The translations under genes and the position numbers were made by a program. From contig NC_033621.1 of NCBI RefSeq assembly GCF_001540865.1, forward strand, positions 9,535,277-9,599,276: a stretch of 64,000 bases of DNA. Reading direction: 5' to 3'. The notes beneath the pieces are model-generated. The model saw only the letters and a program-made list of their open reading frames with translations, was not told where the DNA came from and did not search any database. Below, in pieces: positions 43,556-56,398 of the stretch; within the stretch, counting starts at the first letter, position 1; each line of letters opens with the position of its first letter. The DNA comes from Ananas comosus (Eukaryota; Streptophyta; Magnoliopsida; Poales; Bromeliaceae).

Positions 43556-44108
43556 GAGCAGGGCTGCTGTGCTCTCAGGAGCACGAAGGCCTTCGTGCTC
43601 CTGAGTCGTTTTCGATGATGGAATTTTCGAATCGACGATCAGCTCCGTTAGACTTGATCTAGTGCATTTGAAGTTTCTAGAAAATAATTTTTGCGATTTT
43701 TTGATATCATTTACCTAGTGATCGAAAGGATTCAAAATTCATAATTTTTAATGGTTGATATCTGCCGTTTTCAAGTTTAACGGTGTAGAATTATTCAAAT
43801 TAGATGAAATTTTGATACAAAATTTTTTATACTATCTATAATAAAATCAATATTTATGATCGAAAATTTTAGTGCTATATAACTACTTTTTTTAGGATTT
43901 TTATTTTCAGCCGTTAAAAATTATTGATTTTGATCCTTTTGATTGCTAGGTAAATGATATCGAAAAATCGCAAAAATTATTTTCTAGAAACTTCAAATAT
44001 GCTAGATCAAGTTTAACGGAGCCGATCGTCGATTTGGAAACTCCATCATCGAAAACGGCTCAGGAGCACGGAGGCCTCCGTGCTCCTAAGAGCACCGCAG
44101 CCCTGCTC
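43556..44108. mobile_element. Hairpin MITE copy F (best preserved)
   Basis: 553 bp. The ends GAGCAGGGCTGC and GCAGCCCTGCTC are inverse, and the arms pair over about 205 bp with roughly 10% mismatch by eye. The arms run through the GGAGGCCTCCGTGCTCCTGAG tip, 'ttttcgatgatgga', 'cgacgatc(a/g)gctccgtta', 'gaagtttctagaaaataatt' and 'gatatcatttacctag'. About 140 bp form the loop. A transcript would fold as a long, nearly perfect hairpin. A (GA)n run with an N at 43536 precedes it and a TA run follows. Confidence 0.9.
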
Positions 44109-44774
44109 TATATATATATTTAAGAAATTATATATTCGTATTCGTATTTTTTACGAAATTATATTTTCTTAAAAAATACGATTGTATTATTTAAGAAATT
44201 ATATTCGTATTCGTATTTTTTTTATTTTTTGAATGGGAATTCATATACGAATATGTGTGAAATACTAAATTTTTAAAATTCAGCTTTCAGTTTCAGTTTG
44301 GTTTAATTAAACATATTTTTTTAACTAAATTGAACTGAAAAACCTAATAGTAATATTTTTTACACTTTCTATCGTAACTAGTTATTGAAATTTTATATTT
44401 GTAATAAAATCTTGATTGTATATTAATACATTTTTCAAAATTTTACACATCCATAATTAATTTTTTTATACGTTTATAATTAATTTTATACGGTTATAAT
44501 CTCATATGATTTAATTTTGAATCTTAAATTATAATTAGTTCGCAAAAAAAATAGAAAATCTAAGAATTAATTGCAAAATCGAACCAAGCAAACTCAAAGC
44601 AAATCAAATTAATTATTCAGTTTTGATTTGGATCAGTTCTGAATATATAAATCGATTTGATTTAGTTTTAAATTTTTTTAACCAAAAAATTTAGCTTGGT
44701 TTCTCTTTCTTAATAGCCGAGTTAAACTTACTTTTATTTTTGGATAAAATTATTATTCTCTCTTTAAATAGTAG

Positions 44775-44935
44775 AAAAATACTACGTGTACTCGTCTTTG
44801 GGAATATATTGTATCCCTCACTCATTCTGGGAGAAGAATCTTTTCACTAGTCATATTGATGTAGCTAGTAAATACACCTTTCATCCTAATATGGATATTT
44901 TTGGGTGTATACATAGTGTTGCTCTATAAAGTATA
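44775..44935. mobile_element. Small MITE ('GTGTACAC' family, copy 3)
   Basis: The ends 'atactacgtgtactcgtctt' and 'tgggtgtatacatagtgttg' pair imperfectly. The centre 'cactagtcatattgatg' matches copy 1. It is non-coding. Confidence 0.5.
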
Positions 44936-44972
44936 TTTAATAACATTGACCGTACTTCGTGCATTGGCTCGA

Positions 44973-45212
44973 GGCGTAGGCTTTGTTTGGGATTGCAGGG
45001 AGATTGCGTTACGTGCGGCGAGAAAGTATGTTGGAAAAATATTCTGTTTATTTCCGTACGTAATATTCTGTTCCGCATATCGCGATGAGTCCGTTACGAT
45101 ATATTTTTTGCTGTCCCACCGGAGAACGCAGAAATATATTCCTATATGCTTTTTCTTGAACACCATTTTATCTAATAGTGTTAGATAGACCTCAATACCA
45201 AACTAAGCCTTA
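44973..45212. mobile_element. MITE with 'TAGGCTTTGTTTGG' ends
   Basis: The left end 'gtaggctttgtttgggattg' is mirrored by 'caataccaaactaagcctta' at the right. A fragment with the same right end ('cctcaataccaaactaag') lies at 29487-29507 in DYRKP intron 6. Three short overlapping ORFs inside are not genes. Confidence 0.55.
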
Positions 45213-47430
45213 ATAGTTGGAGACAACTTCAGCGGGAAGCTCCCTAAGGATGCCTTATTGCCTTATTGGGAAGCTCAGATTCGCTGTCACATGTTAATTT
45301 CATCTCTATCTAAAAATTTGTTGGATATTTTCTTTATTGCAAAAATTCAAAAAATAAAATATAAAAAATTTTAATAGTAGAGAAAACTGATTATAACTTT
45401 AGATTAGAGACAAAACTGATATGCGACAGCAAATCAATAGCTCCTCAACAATGCATCATTGGGAAGCTCACCATTGATTATTTATTTATTTATTTATTTA
45501 TGATTGGTATATAAAGTTCTAAGTTTGAAGTCTAACTGTTTTATATTTTTAGCTGATTATATTTAAAAAATAAAAAAATAGTTTGTTATCTTCTTCTCTT
45601 AAAAAATGAAAAAGTTAGCATACCGAGGCAAATTTACCTAAAGTTAAATTCTGTAGTGAATTATTAGGAACAACCATTATCTTTGTTAAATTATTATTTT
45701 ATTTTTTCAAATATATCTTTTACTATCATTAATTTTTCTCATTTGTCTTTGAAGCTAGTGGCATAAAAAGTATTTTGAATTTTTATCTTTTCTAATATTC
45801 CCTTCTACTGTTATCAACTTTTTTTATTTGTCCTTTAGTTAGGGACAAAGAAGGTATTTTGACTTCTGTATAACTCTGATAGAAATTTAATTCGGTTTTA
45901 ACCCATGATGACCTAAAGATTACTAATTATGGGGTTATTTTTGTGTAACGGAGAGATATACGGGGGTATATTTGAAATATAAAAAGTAAAAATATATAAG
46001 ATATTTTAAAAGTTTCGAATGATATATAAGTAATTATCCTAATTTATAATTTTAGAACTTTGCATGGACACATATAATTAAATGCAATGTCCCGAATCAT
46101 CTTACCAAAATATTAAATTTTAGTTGACCAGAAGAAGTGAGTGGAAAATGGAAATATATATAATATAATATTCCATTTAATAATTTTGGATATTCTTTTG
46201 CACCTACTTTATTCTTCAATAATAATAAAATAAATTCCCAACGTGTCAAACATGCTCTTACAGTTGGTCAAAGGTTTGCATGAGAATTTTTTCTTAAAAA
46301 AAAAGAAAAAAATAAAATAATTCAATTAATAAGAACTTAATCTTTTTTTTTTTTTAATTAACACCCGGTAGAGTTTAGTTTGTGGTATTTCTGTGATTCT
46401 AATCATCTAAAATAATAATTCAATTAAATTAAACAAGCTTTGGTTTATATGTAAAAAAAATAACTGGATTATTAAATTTGAAAAACATTTAATTTATTTA
46501 ACTAAGATTATTTAATTTAGAAAAGACAAAAGCTAGAAACATATTAATAAAAAAAAAAAGATAAACTTCCAACACCCCTCTATAATTCACCACATTGATT
46601 TGTCACCCTATCTATTTATATATCTGTAGAATATCATGAATTGAGAGTTCAATTGAGAGTTCTTAATCCACATGTCACTATATCGACGGAATGGGCTGGG
46701 TGGGGTGGGAAGCAGGGCGGGCGCGGGGGTGGGAGTTTTTTTTTTTTTCTTTATTTTTCTACCATTTCTCTTTTTCTCTACTAATTTAGAGATAGATTGA
46801 ATTTTTTTATATAACTCATTATAATTTTTTATTTTTATTATAATATTTTTTTTTCATTATAAAAATTTAAAATAAACCTTCGGGAGGGATAATATGAATG
46901 AAATACTAGAGTTTAAAATATTAGATATTTATTTTAAAAGTTTGGGAGTACAGTAAAACTCCGCTAAGAGCTCAAGAAATAATAGTGCAATTTACCCATA
47001 TTTTAGTCCTCGGCAGTTACTGCTCCTATAAATATAATTTATTTTTTTTATTTTTTTTATATTCTTCTTATATTTTTATTCTTATACTTTTACTGCAATA
47101 GCTGCTGCTTCTTCTTCAGTTTCTCTTATTTTTTTTTTATTTTTGACTCTTCTTTTTTTATTATTTTTTTAAATTTTATTTATTTATTATTTTTGCGATA
47201 TCGACCCGCTACAATGCGCAAGTTCCTTCACTAGTGGTTCTAAATGTTTTGATTTTGCTATATTATAATTTTGTCTTTATTTTATTGTACGGACCTGGTG
47301 TTAAAAAAAAATACTAAATAAAATATTGTACAAGTCCTAGGATAGATGGCAGCCTACAAATTATATGCTACTAATTTACTACTTTATTTTGACATTTGTG
47401 ATTTGTAAATATATTACTTTACTATAAGTT
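45213..47430. other. AT-rich intergenic DNA, no gene seen
   Basis: Apart from a G-rich spot at 46688-46732 ('gggctgggtggggtggg' and 'ggcgggcgcgggggtggg') the stretch is AT-rich with poly-A and poly-T runs. I see no coding fragment and no complete element. Confidence 0.5.
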
Positions 47431-47582
47431 TGTCACGATACAGCACAGAAGCTAAATCGCGCGTGCGCACAGAGTCACCGTATTGATAGAATCTTCTTTG
47501 TATGTCAAAAGTGTTTAGAGTACAAATCACCTATCAGTTTTCACATTTAGAAAGCAAACAACCCATAAATGTAAACTTTTTT

Positions 47583-48175
47583 TGATGCCCTAACTTCCCA
47601 GCGGGTCAGCCATCTTAGAACTACTCCCGTCCTAGCACGCTTAACTCTTTCAACATCTTTGAAGCCACCACCCAAAATATTTAAGTCAGGTTAAGAGTAT
47701 TAACCCTATTATATCATATATATAGGACTATATGGGGTCTCACATTATTCCCCTATTATATCATATATATAGGACTATATGGGGTCTCACATAAGTCCCC
47801 CCTTGTAGCCCTTATGTCCTCGTTAGGCTTAGATGCACAAGTATCAGGTGATGTAAGACTCGTCTTGCTAGCCTTAACCGACATTGTGGTAAGATGCGTT
47901 CCACGCACAACAGTCAACAGCATGAGAGTCTCGCTCTCCCCGCTGTATAATTCTGGCTCAGCCGAGACTCAGCTCACGCTTCCGACTAGTAATTGGCTCT
48001 GATACCAACAGTGACGCCCTAACTTCTCAGGGGTCATTCATCCTAGGATTACTCCCGTTCTAGCACGCTTAACTCTCTTAACCTCTTAAATCTAGCTACC
48101 GCACAAAATACTTAAGCCGGATTAAAAGTTTTAAACTTATTATATTATATATATAAGACTACCTAGGTTCTCACA
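47583..48175 (-). mobile_element. TRIM-like mini LTR element
   Basis: Two short LTRs (47583-47791 and 48012-48175) begin TGA(T/C)GCCCTAACTTC and end GG(G/T)TCTCACA. Only 220 bp separate them. On the - strand the right LTR is followed by TTGGTATCAGAGCC (48009-47996), a Met-tRNA primer site, and the left LTR is preceded by a purine tract (GGGGGGACTTA, 47802-47792). So all cis elements of an LTR retrotransposon are there with no coding. The left LTR has a 47-bp tandem duplication (47702-47791). A clean target duplication is obscured by a T run at the left edge. Confidence 0.75.
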
Positions 48176-51100
48176 ACTTTTAAAACAATATCGATCGAAA
48201 GTGTTTACAAAAACCATCCAAGTTTTCAAAATGACAAATCCTTCTATCACAAATTTCTTGTCAAAATAGAATAGTGTTGTGTTTCCAAACTACACGAGTT
48301 CCAAATATAACTTCCAACTAATAGGGTTTATTTACAACATTCTTTTTTTCAAAATAAAACCAAAGGTGTAGCTATGTGAGTGAGGAACTATCGAATGCAT
48401 GGTCCTTACAAAGCGCCTCACTCCGCCATGTTCGATATACGTACCTAAAAAAACGAGAGGGTGAGAAACTATAAAAAGTTTTCTAATAGGTACGGCAAGC
48501 CAACAAGAGTAAGCTTGCATGGATTGAACAATATGATAACAACATCAAGATTAACTGAGAGGTACAACATGTAAGGATATGAATAACTATATATGCAATT
48601 ATCATCAACTGACGATATCCAATAGATGTCATTTATGAATCGTCATACAAAGGTACGAACTATGTATGGCTATTACCAAGCAACTATATCCAAGTAGATG
48701 GCAACTAAGAGTAGTTATGCATCAATGCTACATACCAAATAGGTGATCCTGCTGACCTGTGCTAGAGCCGAATTGTAGCTGCTACGACTCAATGTTGAAT
48801 TGTGGCATAACGGCCGAATCGAGACCAAATGTCACCAAATCGCGTGCACTCTTCTAGAAGAGCTTTTCCTACCACAATTGATTAGACAACTATGTTGGCG
48901 GTAGGAGAGCAAGTAACATGGAAAATCTTTATAATGATGATCAATGTCAACTGTAACAATAAAGGAAAGAGTATGCCCAACATGTCTCAACTGTGTCGAC
49001 CCACAACAACAAAAGGCCATTCTGGTCAATTATAAGTATTATTGCTACTACTAGTCTCTATGTCATCATCTATGTGATATGGTTCAATTAGAATTCTTTG
49101 TAGATGGCGATTGAATACAATAACAAGTATATAAGAAAAGTATGCAACTACTAATGTCTATTATGAAGAATAAGTAATACAATATCTAAGTTATCGTGAA
49201 TAAAGATGTGTGAGCTCCTCTACTATGTGAATCCCATGAATAAACGAATAATCAAAGAGGGGGTGAAGAAGATAGAATCGAGTCACTAGGGGTTTCGCTA
49301 AACCTATTTCGTATTGAAGCACCTACCTATGCATAGTACCATGAGTCCTTAATCCAACCACGATCCACTAGGTGCCACCCGGGCTCCTATTCACTAGTTA
49401 AAGAAGTGACCATTAAGGACATAAATAGAACCTATACGTCACAATCAACCCGTACAAATATTATGACCAATATATTAAGTTGGAACATTATTTTTGCCAA
49501 CCGATGCTTGAAACTGATACATCAGTTACCAAACTATTGACTTATCATCAATTCAGACCTATAAAGTTTCGAACTTGCCATTGGAGGTGTCAGAACAAGG
49601 ATCTTGAGTTAGTGCTTGACTATGAAAGAGTTAGGCCATCACGCTCGTTTGTGTCAAAACCGATAACACAAGTTGTGCACCGCCGAAACACGTGAAACAA
49701 CACCAAACAGCATGTTTGAAACATTTACAATACAATTGGAATATGACACGACCATTTACAAGGTGTTCAACATGTTTATTCCACTAATCGATTTCCAAAT
49801 TGACTCCGAACATAGTCCCACTCATCAAACCGTCACTTTAGCCCCTTGGGTCCTGAGACCCAATTTTTGGCGTCGAGATAGGAACTGTAACATAGCAAAT
49901 TCTTCGTAGGCAAGAGAAATGCTGAAAGTTTTGCAAAGCTTCAACGATAATAAAGTTTCTTTCCAAATAAAGCTTTGGATTACTATATTTACACTACATC
50001 AAAAAAAAGTTTGCAAAAAAAATTTCATAAAAATCATAGGCATCTATACATTCTTTGCAGGATATCAATATTTTGAAGCATTTACAACAAAAGGAAATGG
50101 GATTACATACAAAACAATAAAGTAGCAGAGGTGTACTACTTTTTACGAGCCCTATTTACCAAAAAACAAAAGACTTGAAAAATATATCACACACATCTCT
50201 AGTCAGGAGTCCCTAGGAGATCTGTGGTGAGAAAATAGTGTGCCCTATCTACCAAGGGTGGTCGACTCTGACTAGAGACAATATACGGCAGATACAGATA
50301 GTCTTTCTTCGCAGGACATCAATAACTTAGGAGCATTTACAACAAAAAGAGATGGGCCTATACACAAAACAACAGAGTAGCACACGAGCACTATTTTTTA
50401 CAAGCCCTATTTACCAAAAACCAAAAGCCTTACTTGAAAATATGTCACACATACCTCTAATGTAGGAGTCCTTCCTTAATCTTGATGTTTCTCCACTTAT
50501 ATTTAAAATCGCCATACTACTTTTGTGAAAAACACCACAAACATACTCCAAAATTGCCCTCTATGGAATATTCCCACCATCCTTCGAAACAAATCTCTGC
50601 ATCCCCTCCTGCAATAATAAGATAACACCCCAGTGTGATTTTAAATGCTAAACTATACATCATTCATTAAAGAGTCTTATCAGTCTCATAGCTTTTCTTT
50701 TTCCTTTTTTCTTTTCGTAAGCACAAATTCTATGCGGTTAGATAGTGACTCACCATACTATATCACATAGAATTTGTATTTGAAAAAAAAAGGAAAAGAA
50801 AAATGACAGTAGGCACCAAATATAGCATGGAGTTTGTGTTTAAAAAATAAAAAATAGCAACAGGTATCAAAAAAGACCTATTTTTGCCCTACGAAAAGGG
50901 AGAAAGAATAAGAGACAAGGAAAAAGGAGAAAGGCAATTCAAAAGATACATCATTACAAGCAACACAAGAAGCATAATTTTCAAACAGACAGCCACTCAA
51001 TTAATGCTCGATTATGAGGACCATGGCTATGATGCTCGGCCACATAAGGCTTAGAACCGCACCCATTTGTGCTCAGAATCGGAACACAAATCGAATACAT

Positions 51101-51575
51101 AGACCAAAAACATGGCTACCTAAATAGCTCCACTACAAAGAAAGGTCGCATGATGGCTCGGCCATTGAGGTTGTGGCCAATATGGCATGACCATTGAGGC
51201 TGCTAAAGTATGCGGCCACGCCAAGAGCTTGGCCACCATAGACAACCACAAAGAGGAGCCGCAAGGATCGACCTTGGGAGGCACGACCATATCGGCTGGG
51301 ATTGACATGGATCGGCCCTAGTCCGGTGCTCCGACGACACCTTGATATAGAACGACCCCTGACTGAACCCAGTGTGCGATAATAATAGAACAAACTTAGG
51401 CTTCAAGAACTTACCCTCAAATTTTTCCTCCGATGACGATTTGTTGGCTGTAGGGAGCGAAGAAAGTGGCCGAAGAGAGGAAGAAGGCTACAGCTTAGAG
51501 TGAGAAGGCAACAATGGCCTCAAGAGGTGAGGGAAGGCGCATGCACTATTAGGAGAACAAGAAAGTATACATGAC
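48176..51575. other. Interior of the old LTR, no gene seen
   Basis: No coding similarity is seen across 3.4 kb. The last five bases (51571-51575, ATGAC) are the left target duplication of the younger Ty3/gypsy element. Short ORFs here are not supported as genes. Confidence 0.45.
50053..50475. repeat. Direct duplication, ~165-bp copies 259 bp apart
   Basis: The segment 'tctttgcaggatatcaat'...'acaaaacaataaagtagca'...'atatcacacacatctcta' at 50053-50217 recurs at 50312-50475 with about 15% change. It lies inside the old LTR. Confidence 0.75.
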
Positions 51576-52426
51576 TATTACGTACCTGACTCTACGCAAC
51601 CCGTCGATGATGATAATTCGCTGAGACGAGGATGGCGTCGAGGATGATGGTCTTAACAGATCAACATCACAATGCTTTACCTTATCCAAACATGCATGAC
51701 AGATCAAAGAATAAGAATGAGAAGATGAGATTGAGAAAAGAGAGAGAAGGATAGAGAGAATAGAAGGGGATATTGAATCAGAGAAGAGGAGAAGGAAGAA
51801 GATGAGAATAATGGGAGATAACAATTTCCATAATAATCTGTGAGTTTAGTTACAATCTGCCTATTTATTCCCTTATACGATGGACTAAATTGCAATTTGC
51901 TAAACTGAATAGTACTAAAATGAGAATTGAAATACAAGAAGGGCTCTAATTCCGCGTGGGCTGACTTCGATGGAATATGGGCTAATGTGGCTGGTTCGTT
52001 CCAAGAACGCTTGTTACTTGGGTAATCTGTCATTGGTTCACTCTTCTCGGCCCAACCCGGAGTCGGCCCGCCCGATCCACTTGTATGCGAACAAGCGGGC
52101 GCCGGATCGTCCATCTCCGCACTATCCACAGTCTGGCGGTTCTTGGGTTCGCCTTTTCCTCCGCTTCGAAAATTTGGGACTCCGACCCGAAGCCTAACCC
52201 TACTTCGAGCTTCCACTTCCTCCATTCGCTCCACTTCCTTCACCGCTCCTTGTTTACTCCGCTCGTCGACGAAGCTGATCACCATGACCGATCTCTTCTC
52301 CCAGATTCGAAGCTTCACAAGGAAAATCTAAGCTCTCCTCTTTCCTCTTCTCTTATTGACTCTCTTGGTGACTCTGCTCCTACTTCTACCTCTAATGTTA
52401 TTCCTTTTATTTGTGCAGATGTAACA
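51576..52426 (-). repeat. 3' LTR of the chromovirus
   Basis: 851 bp, equal in length to the other LTR. Its outer end is mutated (TATTACG on the + strand where the partner has TGTTATG), so the terminal CA of the element is now TA. Short ORFs on both strands in the LTR appear twice in the window because of its partner and are not genes. Confidence 0.93.
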
Positions 52427-52444
52427 CTCCCCCTCTCTTAAGCT
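52427..52444 (-). other. Polypurine tract of the chromovirus
   Basis: On the - strand AGCTTAAGAGAGGGGGAG abuts the TGTTACAT start of the 3' LTR. It would prime plus-strand DNA synthesis in an active element. Confidence 0.85.
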
Positions 52445-52455
52445 AATCCTTGTCC

Positions 52456-53867
52456 TCAAGGATCGAAAGAAGGAAATTGGCTCTTGAGGACTCCGTAATC
52501 CTCCCAAGTCGCGTGCTCTTCGGGAAGATTCATCCACTTAACTCGCACTTCTGTCGCAGCTCGGTTACCCCGTTTAACCATTCTCTTTTCCAAAATCTTT
52601 TCAGGTTCTGTCAGTAATTCCTCATTCTCATCCAAAATAGGTACGCTCGGAGAAGCTTGGGTTGCTGCTGGAGGGCTTTTCTTTAAGAGTGATACATGAA
52701 ATACCGGATGCACCCTCGACCCTTCAGGTAGCTGTAATTTGTAAGCAACTGGTTCGATGCACTCTAAAATTTGGAAAGGTCCGTAAAATTTTGCAGTAAG
52801 CTTTATGTTCTTCCTTATAGCCACCGTGATTTGCCTATATGGCTGTAACTTGAGGTACACCCAATCTCCCACTTCATATTCCTTCTCTTTCCTGTGTTGA
52901 TCTACCTGTTGCTTCATCCTACTTTGAGCTAATTGTAAATGACCCCGCAACTCGTGAGTAGATTTTTCCTTCCTTCAGCTCACTCCTTAATTGCCGGAGA
53001 ATTAGCCGAGTCCAATGCAGTCGTCAGATAGTTCGGAGGGGGGTATCCATATAACGCTTCATATGGGGTCATACCTATTGAAGAGTGAAAATTGATTTTG
53101 TACCACCATTCTGCTAGGGCTAGCCAGGAATGCCATTTCTTTGGATGCTAGAAACACAAACATCGTAAATATGTTTCGAGGCATTTGTTAACTCTTTCAG
53201 TTTAACCGTCAGTTTCCGGATGATAAGCTGAACTCATAAGTAACTTAGTTCCCATAGATTGGAAGAGCTCTTTCTAGAATTGACTGATAAATATCTTATC
53301 TTGATTTGAAACTATACTCTTTGGGCACCCATGCAGTTTACAAATTGTTTTCATAAATACCTTCGCTACTTCAGGGGCTGAAAAAGGGTGTTTTAACAAC
53401 ATAAAATGAGCGTATTTCGTAAGTCTATCTACCATAACCATAATTGTATCCCGTCTTTCGAACCTCGGTAGTGATTCAATAAAATCCATATTCACATCCT
53501 CCCAAACTTGGTGTGGTATAGGTAAAGGCTGCAGCAAGCCTGCGTAGGGCGTTCCATCCACCTTGTTCTGAGCACATATGGTACATCCTTTTACCCACTC
53601 CTCCATTTCTCTCTTTAACCCCTGCCAGTAGAAATATTGTTTGACTCTTCGGTAAGTGTTCTGTATCCCAGAATGACCTCCCAAAGCGGAGTTATGCATC
53701 TGGTCGAGAATTCTTTTCCTTAGTGGTCCTGTTCCCCCAATGTACAGTTTCCCATTATATCGCAGTAGCTCATGGCTATATGAGTAACCCTCATGGAGGT
53801 CTGACTGTAATGCTAACTCACCTATCATTTTCTCGCAATGGGGATCCCCTTTATAGCTCTCCGACAC
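52456..53867 (-). pseudogene. Integrase and chromodomain-like C terminus
   Basis: The HHCC finger is present ('HNSALGGHSG', then CTICAQNK), followed by the DDE core: MVMVDRLTKYAHF holds the first Asp. In IVSNQDKIF the second catalytic Asp is Asn. A stop follows Ser-Gln-Phe at 53274 and more stops lie between 53270 and 52950. The C-terminal part (52950-52456) has a GPFQILECIEPVAYKLQLP block and ends with a chromodomain-like 'VRVKWMNLPEEHATWEDYGV'. Confidence 0.9.
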
Positions 53868-53922
53868 CTCTCGAACCCACGTTGGTATAGCTGCTGTTAT
53901 AGCTAGCGTACTGCCCTCTTCT

Positions 53923-55250
53923 CTAACTATCCTTGATAATGCATCTCTTTTTATACTGAATTGTGTAGTTAAGGCCCATTAACTTCATCATACCCTTTTG
54001 TTGCATTGGAGTCAATATTCGTTGTTCCAAAAGATGTTTTAAACTTTCATGATCCATCTTGATTATGAAGGTGCTCATGCTTAAGTAATGTTTCCATTTT
54101 TGCACGGCCATAAGTATAGCTAGAAATTCCTTTTCATACGTTGACAACCCACTATGTTTCCCCCCGATCGCCTTACTTAAGTAAGCGATTAGTTTCCCTT
54201 CTTGGGACATTACAGCTCCGATTTCCGTGTCACATGCATCAACCTCTATGGTAAAAAGTAGATCAAAGTTGGGCATAGCTAACACCGGAGCCTTAGTCAT
54301 GGCTGTCTTCAACCCTTCAAATGCTAGTTGGGCGTCGTCGTTCCACCAGAATTGATCCTTTTTTAGTTGTTCAGTCAAGGGCTTACTAAGCTGTCCATAT
54401 CCTTTAATAAATTTTCGGTAGTAACCCGTTAGTCCTAAAAATTCTCGAAGCTCCTTAACAGATTTGGGTGCTGGCCACTGGACCATAGCTTCAATTTTGG
54501 TTGGATCTGTGGCGACTCCCTTGGCGGAAATAATATGGCCCAAATACTCCACCTTGTCTTGCCCAAAACAGTACTTACTCCTCTTTGCATATAACTGATT
54601 TTTTCGCAATTCCTCTAATGTAAGTTGTAAGTGTTTCACATGATCCTCCAAACCTTTACTATAGATCAAAATGTCATAAAAAAATACCAACAAAAAATTT
54701 CGTAAGTAAGGTTCGAACGTACAGTTCATGATAGCTTGGAAGGTGGCAGGTGCGTTGGTGAGGCCAAATGGCATAACCTTAAACTTATAATGCCCTTGGT
54801 GAGTTTGGAACGCTGTTTTCAGGATATCAGCTGGATCCATTCTGATTTGATGATAACCAGATCGTAGGACTATCTTGGAGAAGTATTTCGAGGCTCCCAA
54901 TTCGTCTAATAAGTCATCGATGATGGGTATAGGGAACTTGTCCTTGACGGTAGTTTTATTAAGCTGCCGGTAGTCAATGCAAATCCTCCAACTTCCGTCT
55001 TTCTTCTTTACCAACAAGGCCGATGAGGCGAATGGGCTGTTGCTACGTTGTATTATGGAGTTGTTCAATAGCTCTCTTATCTGCCTTTCGATCTCTTCCT
55101 TTTGTTCATATGAGTATCTATATGGCCTAACATTAATTGGAGTGGTGTGAGATTATAACAGGATTTTGTGATCTTGGCTGTGAGGTGGTGGTAACCCTGT
55201 CGGCTCCTCAAAGATATCTAGATATTGGTCTAACACTTGCTGGATGCAAG
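53923..55250 (-). pseudogene. Reverse transcriptase and RNase H (active site lost)
   Basis: The open stretch of 381 codons begins at 55068. It has SPFASSALLVKKKDGSWR, the RT palm motifs and the RNase H block 'IEVDACDTEIGAVMSQEGK'. Two of the three RT catalytic Asp are replaced: in KIVLRSGYHQIR, Val (54870-54868) stands for Asp, and in LVFFYDILIYS, Tyr (54678-54676) stands for the first Asp of the DD pair. The N-terminal part of RT before 55068 is in another frame. Confidence 0.93.
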
Positions 55251-55298
55251 GGTGAATGCTTGCTTCTGGCCTGGATTGTTCGGGTATCATTTGATGAC

Positions 55299-56398
55299 TT
55301 AAAAAGTAGCATTCTTCTGTCTCCATCTCCTGACTCCTGCTACAGTAATGAGTTTTAGCTTCGCTCCTTCTTCAATTCCTTTCAACTCTAGCACCTGTCC
55401 CTCTTTGGTAATGGTGACTGAATTAGATAAGAAGTCGAAGGTTACCTTCCCGTAGGATTTGAGCCAATCAATACCTAACACGATGCTTGAACCCTCCAAC
55501 CTGATAACTCTTAAATCAGCCGAAAATGCATGACCGTGCATGGTCCAAGAGAACTCTGGACATTGAAGCTTACTTAGCACTTTATGCCCATTCGCAACTG
55601 TCACTACCAAGGGTGCGGCTGTCATCATTTTTGCTCTCACATCCTTAGCCACTTGCAGGTCAATGAAGCTATGTGTGCTCCCAGTGTCTATTAGGATAGT
55701 AGTGGGTCTACTTTTTGCTTCGCGCTTTATCTTGATAGTATCTTGAGGCTTCTCTCCGCTTAAGGCATGAACTGAAACTCCAATTTCCTGCAGCTCCCCT
55801 ACCTCAGGAATTATTTCTGCTTCTTGTTCTTCTCTTGAATCTACTCCTTTATCCGATTCTTCGTGTAGGCAGCGTTCATCATAAATTTTCGCGACTTCAT
55901 CCATAGTCTGCATGGTATGTAGGGTTCTATTGGCACAAACATGCCCCAGATGGTACTTATCTCCACATCGAAAACACAATCCAGCAACTCTCCTCTGATC
56001 CATCAGCTGCTTGTTAATCGGGGTTTGGTTCGTAGGATTCTTTTGTAAGGCCGAGTACTGAGGTTTGGTACCGTCATTGGGTTTGCTGGCAGTGTTCCTA
56101 TACAAGGAATTTGATTGATATTGTACTCCTGATGTCTTAGGATTGTATTTGTTCCTTCGATTAAGGGCAACAAGGGCCTTTTCATGTAGTTGAGCTTGCT
56201 CGTATGTTTCTTCCAATGAACACGGTGCGCGATGTCTAGGAATGGAATTAATCCCTCCTTTAAGCCATTAATGTAGCATGCGATAAAGTACTCTACGGTC
56301 AGGTGTGGATTGTAATAGAGTAGTTGGAATCTCAATTCCTCAAACCTTTCTTGGTACGTTTCACATTCCCCTGTGTGCCTTAAATTACAAAACTCCCG
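55299..56398 (-). pseudogene. Gag C terminus, CCHC knuckle and protease
   Basis: From 56398 the gag core continues (REFCNLRHTGECETYQERF), with a frameshift at about 56225. Then the CCHC zinc knuckle CFRCGDKYHLGHVC lies at 55976-55935, all four ligands intact, for RNA packaging. The aspartic protease has its active-site block LIDTGSTHSFID with the catalytic Asp at 55688-55686. The frame is open from 56216 to 55299 (305 codons). Confidence 0.9.

Noticed and set aside
44881..45188. Three overlapping ORFs at 44.9-45.2 kb
   Set aside because: They lie in a MITE with 'GTAGGCTTTGTTTGG' inverted ends; not protein-like.
51704..52441. ORFs of 118-204 codons in the left chromovirus LTR
   Set aside because: The same frames recur in the right LTR (58052-58837); they are LTR sequence, not a host gene.
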